Shown: one piece after another, positions 9,654 through 17,756 of the stretch | How the letters are laid out: each line of letters opens with the position of its first letter | How positions within the stretch are numbered: the stretch's first letter is position 1 | Assembly: GCA_965207805.1 (NCBI GenBank) | Contig: OZ242312.1 | Location: 1,736,001-1,800,000, forward strand | Origin: Palauibacter sp965207805 | GTDB taxonomy: Bacteria; Gemmatimonadota; Gemmatimonadetes; Palauibacterales; Palauibacteraceae | DNA length: 64,000 nt | Direction: 5' to 3' | The notes under the pieces: model-generated | Database searches by the model: none | What the model was told of the DNA's origin: nothing | Seen by the model: the letters and a program-made list of their open reading frames with translations, nothing else | Position numbers and translations under genes: made by a program

Positions 9654-10688
9654 GTGCCGGCACACCTGGTGGCCGACACCTCCGGGAACGCGACGGCGAG
9701 GAAGGAGCTTACATTTGCACGGCCATTCCTTCGACCAAGGGAGACTGCGCTGATCGCCCATCTCAAGGGACGCGAGAAGGCGCTGGAGGCCTTCGGATGG
9801 ACCGGACGCCGGGCCGAGTGGATCGCGCTTGCCTGCCTGCACGGCGGCGTCTTCACCCGCTTGCAGTGGACGAGTTTCTTGGGTTGCCACCCAGAGAAGG
9901 TGCGGCGCGCCGTCCTCGCGCTCGTCGCGCAGGGCCTGGCCGTCGAGGAGGTTCCGGCGGCCGGCATCCACGGCATTGGCCGCGTGTGCCGGATCCACGC
10001 CCGCGGGGTCTACCGGGCGCTCGGAGCCGAAGAGTTCTTTCGGCGTCGCCGGATCACCTCTCGTGAGGTGCTGATGCGTCGGCTACTGGGGCTCGACTAC
10101 GTCCTTGAGCATCCCCGCCTGCCGTGGCTGGCGACCGAAGCCGAGAAGGTCGCCGCATTCGAGGCGCTCGGGATCGAGCGCCGGGTCCTTCCCCAGCGGA
10201 GCTATCGGGGCGCCGCCGGGAACCTCCGGCGCCACTTCCACCTCCGGCTGCCGCTCGCGCTGGACGCCGGGCGCGCGGTCTTCGTGTACGTCGATCCCGG
10301 CCACGAGACCGCAACCTCGCTCCGCGCCTGGGGCGCGGCGCACCGGGCGCTGTGGGGGATGCTGTGGCGTCGCGGATGCAAGATCGAGGTCGTTGCCGTC
10401 ACGCGGGGCTGGGAAGAGGCGAGCCGCGCGGACACCGTGCTCGGCAACTGGGCGAGGGGCATGCGCTCGTCCGACTACGACCCGGAGATCGGCGGAGAGA
10501 TCAAGTGGATCGAGGATGTCCTCCGCAGCGCGGACAAGAGCCCGGTCCAAGAGGCGTACGGCAACATCCGGGGCGGACTCGTGCGGCTGGCGGAGCTCAG
10601 GAATCGGGCTCGCCAGCAGTCCGGCCGGGGGCTGTTGCACCGGGTGGAGGCATGGGAGACGGAGCGGCTCTTGGGGAGGGGGTTCTGA
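9654..10688 (+). CDS. Winged-helix-like island protein, copy 1 (function unknown)
   Basis: This 344-residue protein is encoded divergently from the integrase. Residues about 50-110 (EWIALACLHGGVFTRLQWTS ... VRRAVLALVAQGLAVEEV) look like a winged-helix DNA-binding domain. The middle and C-terminal part (LDYVLEHPRLPWLATEAEKV, VFVYVDPGHETATSLRAWG) resembles replication-relaxation/mobilisation-type proteins of plasmids and islands. That resemblance is by eye only. The start is a GTG at 9654. The copy at 36875 differs at about six residues. Its placement beside int suggests a role in element maintenance or in control of excision. Confidence 0.6.
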   Translation: MPAHLVADTSGNATARKELTFARPFLRPRETALIAHLKGREKALEAFGWTGRRAEWIALACLHGGVFTRLQWTSFLGCHPEKVRRAVLALVAQGLAVEEVPAAGIHGIGRVCRIHARGVYRALGAEEFFRRRRITSREVLMRRLLGLDYVLEHPRLPWLATEAEKVAAFEALGIERRVLPQRSYRGAAGNLRRHFHLRLPLALDAGRAVFVYVDPGHETATSLRAWGAAHRALWGMLWRRGCKIEVVAVTRGWEEASRADTVLGNWARGMRSSDYDPEIGGEIKWIEDVLRSADKSPVQEAYGNIRGGLVRLAELRNRARQQSGRGLLHRVEAWETERLLGRGF

Positions 10689-10696
10689 TGGGGAAT

Positions 10697-10750
10697 CCGG
10701 CACCCCCGATGCTGAACGGGACATGTGTATTTGACGTAGGGGGGTGCCGG
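10697..10750 (+). terminator. Hairpin after winged-helix-like gene
   Basis: Arms ccggcaccccc (10697-10707) and gggggtgccgg (10740-10750) pair perfectly over 11 bp around a 32-base loop, 8 bases after the stop codon. No T-run follows, so it may be a processing or factor-dependent terminator structure. It is conserved downstream of the second gene copy near 37918-37971. Confidence 0.45.
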
Positions 10751-10866
10751 ACACGAAAACCGCCCTCGGACGTGACACACGGCTGATGCCGCAAGTCGCT
10801 GACGGCATGACAGTTGGGCCACGGCCGCCCGATTCGTCGATGCCGAACCGGGCCGCAAGGCCGTGG

Positions 10867-10986
10867 CTGGGAGCGACCCCCCACTTTCGATGCCCAGTGC
10901 GGGCATCGGGGAGGATTGGGACGGACACGCCCGTCCCACCCTCCCGAGGGGTCGCTCCCAGTCCAGCAATCCCATGCGGGAAGGCC
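10867..10986 (-). repeat. Palindromic island repeat A
   Basis: The outer arms are ctgggagcgacccc (10867-10880) and ggggtcgctcccag (10948-10961). An inner dyad (gggacgg ... ccgtccc) lies between them, and the conserved flank reads ggccttcccgc on the reverse strand (to 10986). It is in reverse orientation relative to copies B, C, D and F and forms part of the duplicated 1.39 kb segment. Confidence 0.75.
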
Positions 10987-11215
10987 ATCGGCGAGCCGGA
11001 GCGGGGCAGGTCCCCGGCCTGTAGGCTCGGCCCGTGTCGTGGGCCGCCAGATTTGGCCGGCGATACTCGTCGGGAGCGTAGCGAGCATCGACGATGGCGG
11101 GGTTTTTGGCACCGAACAGATCATGCCATATTCGTACCGTTAGCAGAATGCGCGCACCGATGCCGGTTAGGGCGTGCCGAGATGTCTGGACGAGCGACAG
11201 CAAGGGGCCGGACCC

Positions 11216-12079
11216 ATGGTTGGACAAGATCGAGAACCCGTCGGGCACGAGGCCGTGGATGGCGTCGCGAACGGGGACGATGCCGAGACGTGGAAGCAAC
11301 TGAACGGCGACACGCTACTTGAGGAAGCCAACGCGCTGGCGCTGTACGTCGGGCGTCACGGGAAGGGGTTGTTTGCCGAGGACGCGGACGCCCCCGATGA
11401 TCCATGCGACGCCCTTCTCGCAGCGATCGCAGAGGCAACGTCAGCGCCCTCGGCGTCAAGCTGGAGGACGCTGATGCGGATGTACGCACGGGTCTCAAGC
11501 GTGACCTACGAGAAGCACGGCGTGAACGGTCGTAGCGTCCTTGATACCGCCAATGCTCGGCGTTCGGGCTCTTGGAGCGTTTCCGGGTTGAGCGAACGGT
11601 GGCGGGGCGCTCAGAGGTATCGTCCATTGGTGATCGGAATCACCTTGTTCCTAGCCGCCTTGTTCGTCCAAGCCGCACCCCACCTCAGCACCCAGCAGTC
11701 CGCTGGCTTCTCGATGAGGCTCCTGCGCGTGCTGAACCCGTTGCTCGTCCCCGCACTCTGGGGAGGTATCGGTGCCTGTACGTTTCTCGCCAAGCACCTC
11801 TCGAACAAGCTTTCCGAGCAGGCGTACGAGCGAGCACGCCAGCAGGGGGACATCGTGCGCATCTTTCTTGGCGCCATGATCGGCGTGTTCGCCGTCGTGG
11901 TCTTTACGGACTTCGGATCGTCGGTCGAAGTGTCGAGCGACACCAGCGGAGGCAGCCCGGCGTCACTCGCGATGGGAGCCGTCGTGATCGCGTTCGCTTC
12001 GGGCCTCGCCGTGAAGCCGATCTATGCCGCCATCGAGAACCTGGCCAATACCTTGGCGAGTCGGCTCAGCGACAAGTGA
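11216..12079 (+). CDS. Four-helix membrane protein of unknown function
   Basis: This protein of about 287 residues has an acidic soluble N-terminal half and four hydrophobic segments in the C-terminal half: LVIGITLFLAALFVQAA, LLVPALWGGIGACTFLA, IFLGAMIGVFAVVVFTDF and ASLAMGAVVIAFASGLAV. The family is not recognised. The ATG at 11216 with an upstream aagggg was preferred over a GTG at 11174. Palindromic repeats A and B lie on either side in opposite orientation, so the gene looks like a repeat-bracketed cassette. Small membrane proteins of this shape occur in defence islands as effectors, but nothing here proves that. Confidence 0.6.
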   Translation: MVGQDREPVGHEAVDGVANGDDAETWKQLNGDTLLEEANALALYVGRHGKGLFAEDADAPDDPCDALLAAIAEATSAPSASSWRTLMRMYARVSSVTYEKHGVNGRSVLDTANARRSGSWSVSGLSERWRGAQRYRPLVIGITLFLAALFVQAAPHLSTQQSAGFSMRLLRVLNPLLVPALWGGIGACTFLAKHLSNKLSEQAYERARQQGDIVRIFLGAMIGVFAVVVFTDFGSSVEVSSDTSGGSPASLAMGAVVIAFASGLAVKPIYAAIENLANTLASRLSDK

Positions 12080-12108
12080 GCATGGCTGCAAAGCACCGAC
12101 CGCTGCCA

Positions 12109-12230
12109 CCTTCCCGGAAGGGATCGCTGGTTCGGTAGCGACCCGGAAAGGGTCGGGGGCGGGGGTGCGCAAACACCCCCGCCCCCGAACCTGTAGCAGG
12201 CTTTCGGATTGGCCGGGTCGCTCCCAGCCA
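12109..12230 (+). repeat. Palindromic island repeat B
   Basis: The unit begins ccttcccggaagggatcgct, continues with outer arm tagcgacccgg and ends at ccgggtcgctccca (to about 12227). The inner stem is gggggcgggggtg / cacccccgccccc around a short gcgcaaa loop (12155-12187). It lies just after the membrane-protein gene. Confidence 0.7.
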
Positions 12231-12315
12231 CGGCTTCAACGGCCGGATCGGCATCGCCGCTCCGGAGGCCGTGGTGCAACCGGAAGCGCGCCAGCGACAT
12301 GGGGGAATCGGTCTC

Positions 12316-12345
12316 GTGCACACGGAAACGTTAACTTTCGTGCAC
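12316..12345. promoter_or_regulatory. Dyad-symmetric site GTGCAC-N18-GTGCAC
   Basis: Two self-complementary GTGCAC boxes (12316-12321 and 12340-12345) flank ggaaacgttaactttc, which itself has partial dyad symmetry around gttaac. The layout is like a repressor operator. The nearest downstream gene starts at 12722, so the assignment is weak. Confidence 0.25.
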
Positions 12346-12445
12346 AAACACCCCGACGTGGGATGTGCACTCACGGATCGGCATCGGCGCCCCGCGTCCG
12401 GCGCTCAAAACGGGTCTGTCCCTTCACCTCGATGAACCGGAAGGC

Positions 12446-12483
12446 GGGCGGGCTTGTCTCCGTATAGGCCCAACAAGCCGCCC
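12446..12483. repeat. Intergenic stem-loop
   Basis: Arms gggcgggcttgt (12446-12457) and acaagccgccc (12473-12483) pair almost fully around a 15-base loop. No T-run follows. The rest of 12231-12721 shows no gene that I can support. Confidence 0.4.
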
Positions 12484-12721
12484 GTCCTCCACCCCCGGCT
12501 CCACTTGGCCACGGAGTGTAGCCCCGAGGGCTGCAAGACCCACAGCAACGACGGCCGACGCCTCGACCGGCCCCGTCAGTCCCCGGCCAGCGGTACTGGC
12601 GGTGTCTCCCGATCGCAACGAAATTCGACGTGAGGCAACGCGGCGCGAGGCTCCGCGGACCCTTCGTTCCCGTCCGGCCCGCGGACGGACGCAAAGGAGA
12701 GCCCTCCTCAACCCGAGCCCC

Positions 12722-13429
12722 ATGATCGATCGCTTACCCGAAGGGATCGTCCCGAGCGGGGCGTCTCCCATCTTCACCCAGGACACGATCCCGGATGCGT
12801 TTCTGGCGGAACACGCCTTGGCCCACGGCCATTGGGGGGTGCTCCATGTGCTGGCGGGCAGTCTGCGGTTTGTCAACCTCGCCAGCGCCGAACAGCGCAT
12901 GGTCTCGGCACCGGACCTGATCACCATTCCGCCCCGGCTGCCTCACCGGGTGGCCGCCGAAGGCCCTTCGCGCTTCAGGATCGATTTCTTCAGGGAACTC
13001 GACGCCGACTTCGAGGCGCGCCCGCCCGGATGGTTCGCCGACGAGGACGTGCGCCTCAGCTTCGCCCGCTGCGAAGAGAACGGGGACTTCGCGGCGACCT
13101 TTTATGCGATTTTCGTGAACTCGTCCCCGGAGATCACGCCCCATTTCGCGCATACGGATTTCGAACGGCAGCACACGGTACTCAGGGATTCCGTCCACAT
13201 GATGGTGAGCCGGGACGTGGCCGATCCCGAGTTTCGATCCCTGCTGAGCAGGCTCGGCACGGCGCACGGTCGCGACGGGCGCGATGTGCAACCGAAACTC
13301 TACGAACTCTGGCTGGACAGCATCTGCGAGGCGGCCCGGCAACTGGATCCGGACTGGAGCGACGAGCTGGAGAGGAATTGGCGCGTGCGCCTGCGGGCAG
13401 GCATGCAGGTCGTCATGGCGGCCTACTGA
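12722..13429 (+). CDS. DUF1971 (TehB/YeaR-like) - globin fusion protein
   Basis: This 235-residue protein has two domains. Residues about 5-95 (IPDAFLAEHALAHGHWGVLH ... PPRLPHRVAAEGPSRFRIDF) match the cupin-like DUF1971/TehB-YeaR family. Residues about 110-235 look like a globin: FYAIFVNSSPEITPHFAHTD, then a distal helix, LGTAHGRDG with the candidate proximal His, and YELWLDSICEAA. YeaR-type proteins are linked to nitrate and nitrosative stress in enterobacteria, and bacterial globins bind O2 or NO. A combined role in nitrosative or oxygen sensing or detoxification is inferred. No good ribosome site is adjacent to the chosen ATG. Confidence 0.7.
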   Translation: MIDRLPEGIVPSGASPIFTQDTIPDAFLAEHALAHGHWGVLHVLAGSLRFVNLASAEQRMVSAPDLITIPPRLPHRVAAEGPSRFRIDFFRELDADFEARPPGWFADEDVRLSFARCEENGDFAATFYAIFVNSSPEITPHFAHTDFERQHTVLRDSVHMMVSRDVADPEFRSLLSRLGTAHGRDGRDVQPKLYELWLDSICEAARQLDPDWSDELERNWRVRLRAGMQVVMAAY

Positions 13430-13607
13430 CTCCCGGCGCGGCGGAGGCGTTCCGGGCCATGGACCCACGCTTGAGCCACCGTCAGGAGGCGTCGGACGAG
13501 CGGGACCGCGCGGAACAATCCGGCGCCGGCATGGGCGAAAAGAGAACGGACGATGTCCCGCAGCGACTGTGCGACCAAACCGTCAGGGTTCGGTCCGCGC
13601 CCCCTCC

Positions 13608-13715
13608 CCATCCCGCCAGACAATCGGCCCACTGCTCCATCAGGATACGGCGGCGCTTGAAGAAGTCCGAGCGGGCGTAGGCCGCCTCCGCCTTGTCCCG
13701 GACCGCGTGCGCCTT
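13608..13715 (-). pseudogene. Relic of a P4-type integrase C-terminus
   Basis: A 36-codon stretch reads KAHAVRDKAEAAYARSDFF followed by KRRRILMEQWADCLAGW. That is the usual last segment of P4/CP4-57-like prophage integrases (AYxRxDxxxxRRxLMxxWA). The catalytic part is absent and the frame runs into the end of the TonB receptor gene. It is a footprint of an older insertion or rearrangement. Confidence 0.5.
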
Positions 13716-16263
13716 ACCAACGGTGTCCCATTGACAGGGACCACTCCGACGGACGGCCGTACACCCGCTCGACGTAGGCCGCCGAGGTGTCGAAGGCGGA
13801 GTTACCGGTGACGAGGTACCGGGTGTCCGTGAGGTTGCGGCCGGAGAGCAGGAGTTCCCAACGGCCATCTGCCGTCTGCACGGACACCCGCGCGTTGAGG
13901 AGATGGTATCCCTCCTGAAAGATCCGGGACGTGTTGATCGCGTCGTGGTGCTGGGCGCCGGTGTACGTCCAGCTGACGCGGGGCGTGACGATGTAGCCGC
14001 CGCGCAACCTCGCGGCCTTGCCGACGGTGAGGCCGTGGGTGAGGCCCGGTGTCTTGGCCAACTCGTAGCCAGGCAGGAGGGGGGTTGCGTTGTCGAGCAC
14101 GCTCGGACTGAGGCTTTCGTAGCGAGCTCGGATGGCTCCCAGATTGGCGCGGACATCCCACCCGGTGCCCGGAACCCAGGCCGCCTCCAGTTCCGCCCCC
14201 GCGATGTCGGCCCGCCCACCATTGAGGGTGATCGGGTTGAACGACTCGCGGATGACGACCTGAATGTCGTCGTAGTTGGCCCGGAAGAGGGCGACGTTCA
14301 CGCGCGCGCGCCCTCCGGCCCAGAGCGACTTGAGCCCGACCTCGTAGCTTGCGACGGTCTCCGGCTCGAACGTGCCGGGCGCCGCGGCGGGCGAGTTGGG
14401 CTCGTGCCCGGCGGGCGGCGCGGGATAGCGGGTGTCGAAGCCGCCGCTCTTGAAGCCGTTAGAGAATCCCCCGTACGCCGTCACGCCGGCCGCGAGCCGG
14501 TATGAGAGCATCGCCGTGACGGTCGGCGCCCCGAAGTCGAGGGAGAAGTCCCTGCGCGGGAGCATCCGGTCGCCGGGCCTCATCGGACCCGCCGGAGACA
14601 GGTAAATCCCGGCGAAAGCCGGCCACGTGGGGCTGAAGATGCTGCCCGTGCCCTGCGAGGCGTCGCCGACCGCGTACACGTCCGGGATTAGCCCCTTCCG
14701 GTCCCGCGTGTAGCGGCCGCCGAGGGTGAGCGACATCGCTCCGGTGATTTCGGCGGTCACCTGCGCGAACCCCGCCCAAGACGAGTTGTCGTAGTCCCCG
14801 CCGCTGTGCAGGGCTCCGGGCGGCACGATGACCGCGGTCCGCTGGTATCCCTCCTCGCGGAAGAGGTAGAGGCCCGCCTGCCAGTGGACGCGCTCGCCCA
14901 TGGCGAGACCGCTCAGTTGCAGCTCCTGGCTGACCTGCGCGTGATCCAGCCGGTCCTGCGTCGACAGGATGTTGGCCGGGGTGTTATCGGCATCGCGCGA
15001 GGTCTCCATGTTCAGCGCCCGGTAGCCGGTGAGCGAGCGCAGGGTCGCCCACCCGAGTCGCGACCAGGTCGCCTCGATGCTGCCTCCCCACACGTCCAGA
15101 TCGGCGAAGGCGGGGAACGTGCCCTCGGCCACGTACTCGCCCGCGAAACTCTCCGGGCCGTAGCAGCCGGGCGCGCCTCCGGCGCCCGCACCCGGTGGCG
15201 GCAGGGAAGGCGGACCCTCGGCCGGATACCCGGGATTGATCGAGATCGCGGCGCATCCCGGCAACAGCGCGTTGCCGAACGCGCCGAACGCCATTCGGTC
15301 GTTGACGCCGCCCGACACCGCGGGGGCGCCGTTCTCCCTTCGCCGCGAGTAGTCCGCCGCGGCGAACACCTCGAAGCTCGCGCCCGGCCGCCAGACGAGC
15401 GTGCCGCGGGCGGCCCGTCCATCGTCATCCCCCATGTCCAGACCGTCGTGGACCCGCGTCACGTAGCCGTCCCGCTTGCGCAAGGCCACCGTGAGGCCGG
15501 CTGAGAGTTCGTCCGTGACGGGACCGCTTACAACGGCCGTCGCGTTGGTCATGCGATCGCTGCCGAACTCCGCGCGGACGCTGCGGCGGGGCTGACCGTC
15601 GGGCCGCCGCGAGTGCAACACCACCGCCCCGCCCACGGCATTGCGTCCGAACAGCGTGCCCTGCGGTCCGCGCAAGACCTCGGCGCGATCGAGGTTGAGC
15701 AGGTCCATCGCCGCCCCGACCGACCGGGCCATGTAGATGCCGTCAACGTACACGGCGACCCCGGGGTCCGTCCCGGGCAGGTAGTCCAACTGCCCCACGC
15801 CGCGGATGAAGACCTGCGCGGCGGATTTGGTGCCCGCGAAGGCGCCCGAGGAATTGAAGGAGAGGTTGGGCGTGAAGTAGCCCAACTGGTCCGTGGTGGC
15901 GATCTGGTGAGCCTCCAGATCCCGGCCGGAGAACGCCGAGATGGCGAGCGGAACGTCCTGCACCGACTCTCCTCTGTTCCGCGCCGTCACCACGATCTCG
16001 GGCAGGGGAGTCACGGAATCCGGAACTGGCGGCGGCGGGTCCTGGGCGGCGACGGACGCGGGCACAAGGGCGGCCAACACCATGAGGCGCTGCCGCGTAA
16101 TCGCTGCCCGTCCTCGGTGTCGGGTTCCACCGGGTCCATTCCGCAAGGGCGGGCCTTCAGGCAGCGCGGTCCGTGCCTCGTCCGGCATGCCCGTCAGCGC
16201 ATCTTCCCCACCCCGAGCGAACGGCGTCCGCTCCGAGCGATCTGTGCCGGTCAACCCCAGCAT
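13714..16263 (-). CDS. TonB-dependent outer-membrane receptor
   Basis: This protein has up to 849 residues. A signal region ends in VPASVAAQ, and a TonB-box/plug region follows (LPEIVVTARNRGESVQDVPLAISAFSG..., FIRGVGQ, GVAVYVDGIYMAR, LRGPQGTLFGRNAVGGAV). The rest is a beta-barrel ending in LSMGHRW. The plug motifs match the FecA/FyuA-like siderophore and complex-substrate receptor group. The start is uncertain because in-frame ATGs lie at 16263 and 16188. It transports a scarce ligand across the outer membrane using TonB energy; the ligand is unknown. A small outer-membrane-type protein is encoded divergently 289 bp away. Confidence 0.85.
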   Translation of the reverse strand: MLGLTGTDRSERTPFARGGEDALTGMPDEARTALPEGPPLRNGPGGTRHRGRAAITRQRLMVLAALVPASVAAQDPPPPVPDSVTPLPEIVVTARNRGESVQDVPLAISAFSGRDLEAHQIATTDQLGYFTPNLSFNSSGAFAGTKSAAQVFIRGVGQLDYLPGTDPGVAVYVDGIYMARSVGAAMDLLNLDRAEVLRGPQGTLFGRNAVGGAVVLHSRRPDGQPRRSVRAEFGSDRMTNATAVVSGPVTDELSAGLTVALRKRDGYVTRVHDGLDMGDDDGRAARGTLVWRPGASFEVFAAADYSRRRENGAPAVSGGVNDRMAFGAFGNALLPGCAAISINPGYPAEGPPSLPPPGAGAGGAPGCYGPESFAGEYVAEGTFPAFADLDVWGGSIEATWSRLGWATLRSLTGYRALNMETSRDADNTPANILSTQDRLDHAQVSQELQLSGLAMGERVHWQAGLYLFREEGYQRTAVIVPPGALHSGGDYDNSSWAGFAQVTAEITGAMSLTLGGRYTRDRKGLIPDVYAVGDASQGTGSIFSPTWPAFAGIYLSPAGPMRPGDRMLPRRDFSLDFGAPTVTAMLSYRLAAGVTAYGGFSNGFKSGGFDTRYPAPPAGHEPNSPAAAPGTFEPETVASYEVGLKSLWAGGRARVNVALFRANYDDIQVVIRESFNPITLNGGRADIAGAELEAAWVPGTGWDVRANLGAIRARYESLSPSVLDNATPLLPGYELAKTPGLTHGLTVGKAARLRGGYIVTPRVSWTYTGAQHHDAINTSRIFQEGYHLLNARVSVQTADGRWELLLSGRNLTDTRYLVTGNSAFDTSAAYVERVYGRPSEWSLSMGHRW

Positions 16264-16551
16264 TCGCTCAACCCCGCATCCGCGCCGATGGACGGGATCC
16301 CTGGAATCGGTTTCTCAGGTGTGCAGTTCCGCAGGCATCACGAATCATGGCTCGCAAGTCGGGAATCGGGAAGCGCCTACCACGCCGCGGCTCTCGGAGT
16401 CCGGACGGATTGACGCCTGCTCCCCTTGATCGTGCTTGTCAACGAAGCGGAGTGCGGCGAGCATTCCTTGGCGGACGGGAGCCAGAGCGATCCGCAGGAG
16501 GGGCCAACGGCCACCTCCGCCAGCACGTGAACCGGCGGAAGGAGATTCGAA

Positions 16552-17007
16552 ATGCGAACGCTGCTGGTGGCTTGTCTGGCCCTGCTGCCTTCGCAGGTAC
16601 AGGCACAAGAAACGGATGAGACGCGGGAAGTGCCGAGCCGTTTCGTTCTCGAAGCCGGGATCGTGGGCGGCAACAGCGTCGCGTGTCCCGGCCACTACGT
16701 CGGCGTCAGCGGGCGGCTCGCCGGGCCGGTGTCGCTGTACGGAATGGTGGAGAACTACCGTTGCGCCGACCTCGCCGGGTCGGCCAACCGGATCGGCGCA
16801 TCCGTCCGGCTCGGACGTTCCGGTTGGCTCGTTCGCCCGGCGTTGCGCGCGGGCATCGAATACGACGGTGGAGACGTTTCCCCTACCGCCGGTGCCAGCC
16901 TGACGTTCGGACGGCGCTACGGGGCGCGCTTCATCCTCCACGTCGGAGACGGTTCCGGCGACACGAACATCGTGCTCTTCCAGATGGGCGGCTACATTTC
17001 GTTCTGA
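16552..17007 (+). CDS. Small secreted barrel-like protein, paralogue 1
   Basis: This 151-residue protein begins with a clear signal peptide (MRTLLVACLALLPSQVQA|QE). It continues with alternating strands (FVLEAGIVGG, YVGVSGRLAGPVSLYGMVE, IGASVRLGRSGWLVRPAL, ARFILHVGD) and a terminal aromatic residue (GGYISF). That pattern fits a small outer-membrane or surface protein. Two cysteines (ACPG and RCAD) may form a disulfide. A close paralogue lies at 38278-38712. A purine-rich site (ggaaggag) precedes the ATG. The function is not recognised. Confidence 0.6.
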   Translation: MRTLLVACLALLPSQVQAQETDETREVPSRFVLEAGIVGGNSVACPGHYVGVSGRLAGPVSLYGMVENYRCADLAGSANRIGASVRLGRSGWLVRPALRAGIEYDGGDVSPTAGASLTFGRRYGARFILHVGDGSGDTNIVLFQMGGYISF

Positions 17008-17076
17008 GCGCCGGTGGTGCTCTCCGTCGCCCACGGGTTCGACGGTCGGTCGCAGCCAAGCCCCGGAAGGGGGCTG

Positions 17077-17200
17077 TACGGCCTTCCCGTCAGGGATTGC
17101 TGGTCCGCTAGCGACCCAGGGGGCGGAGGCAAGGTGTGCGCAAGCACACCCGGCCTCGAACCCGTACCGGGCCCTCGGACTGGTGGGTCGCTAGCGTCAC
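17077..17200 (+). repeat. Palindromic island repeat C (arms covary)
   Basis: The flank is ggccttcccgtcagggattg, with outer arms cgctagcgaccc (17107-17118) and gggtcgctagcg (17185-17196). Relative to the GGGAGCGACCC consensus, both arms carry matching changes that keep the pairing. The inner hairpin is ggtgtgcgcaagcacacc. Confidence 0.75.
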
Positions 17201-17756
17201 GCCCCGACCGGCCCGTGCGCCACGGGCAAACGGGCGGTGGGGCCCAAAAACGTTCCCGCGCCAGCGGTTGGATGGGAAGGTCGGTGCGCATCGCTGGACG
17301 ACCGAAGTGCGCATCGACCCCTCGTGTCGTTTCCGCGTTTCAGTACGGCTCCAAGTCGGGGCACCGGCTGCCGCCCAACCCGACTCCGGCGAGTTGCACC
17401 TCTTCCGGCGCTCGCCGCCATGTCCCGCCCGCCACTCCGGGATGCCAGACCTGCGTCCAAGACGAAAACAGCGCTTGCCGGCTCGAAGAGCGGCGGAAAA
17501 TCCAATTGTCTCCAAGGCTGGTCGGTCAGCTCAAGCACATCATTCTAAAGCAAGTATTACGGTATCGGTGGCGATCGAGTTTCAACGGGTCGGCCGAGCG
17601 GCTTACAAGTCGATCCGCCGCATCCGGGTCTCGGCAGAGCCGACGGCAATCATCCACGACGGATCGTGCCGCGAGTCGTTAGATTGGTTTTCTTGCGGGC
17701 ATGGCCGGATCCCCCTGACGCGGGAGGAGGATTCGCGACCGACTGCCGGTCGGATC
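17201..17756. other. Non-coding stretch with degraded repeat tail
   Basis: The first 140 bases contain a diverged form of the tail seen after repeats D and F (aagtgcgcatcgacccctcg near 17308). Nothing else supportable was seen up to the end of the next gene. Confidence 0.35.

Larger units (their letters stand above)
9598..10986. repeat. Duplicated 1.39 kb segment, copy 1
   Basis: This segment is nearly identical to 36819-38207, with a constant offset of 27221 bases until a one-base indel near the end. It spans the upstream leader, the winged-helix-like gene, the hairpin after it and palindromic repeat A. In copy 1 it lies directly beside the integrase; in copy 2 no integrase remains. Confidence 0.9.

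Noticed and set aside
12365..12721. N-terminal extension of the DUF1971-globin protein
   Set aside because: The upstream open frame has no DUF1971 homology and consists of low-complexity Arg/Pro/Thr residues. The domain starts at the ATG at 12722.
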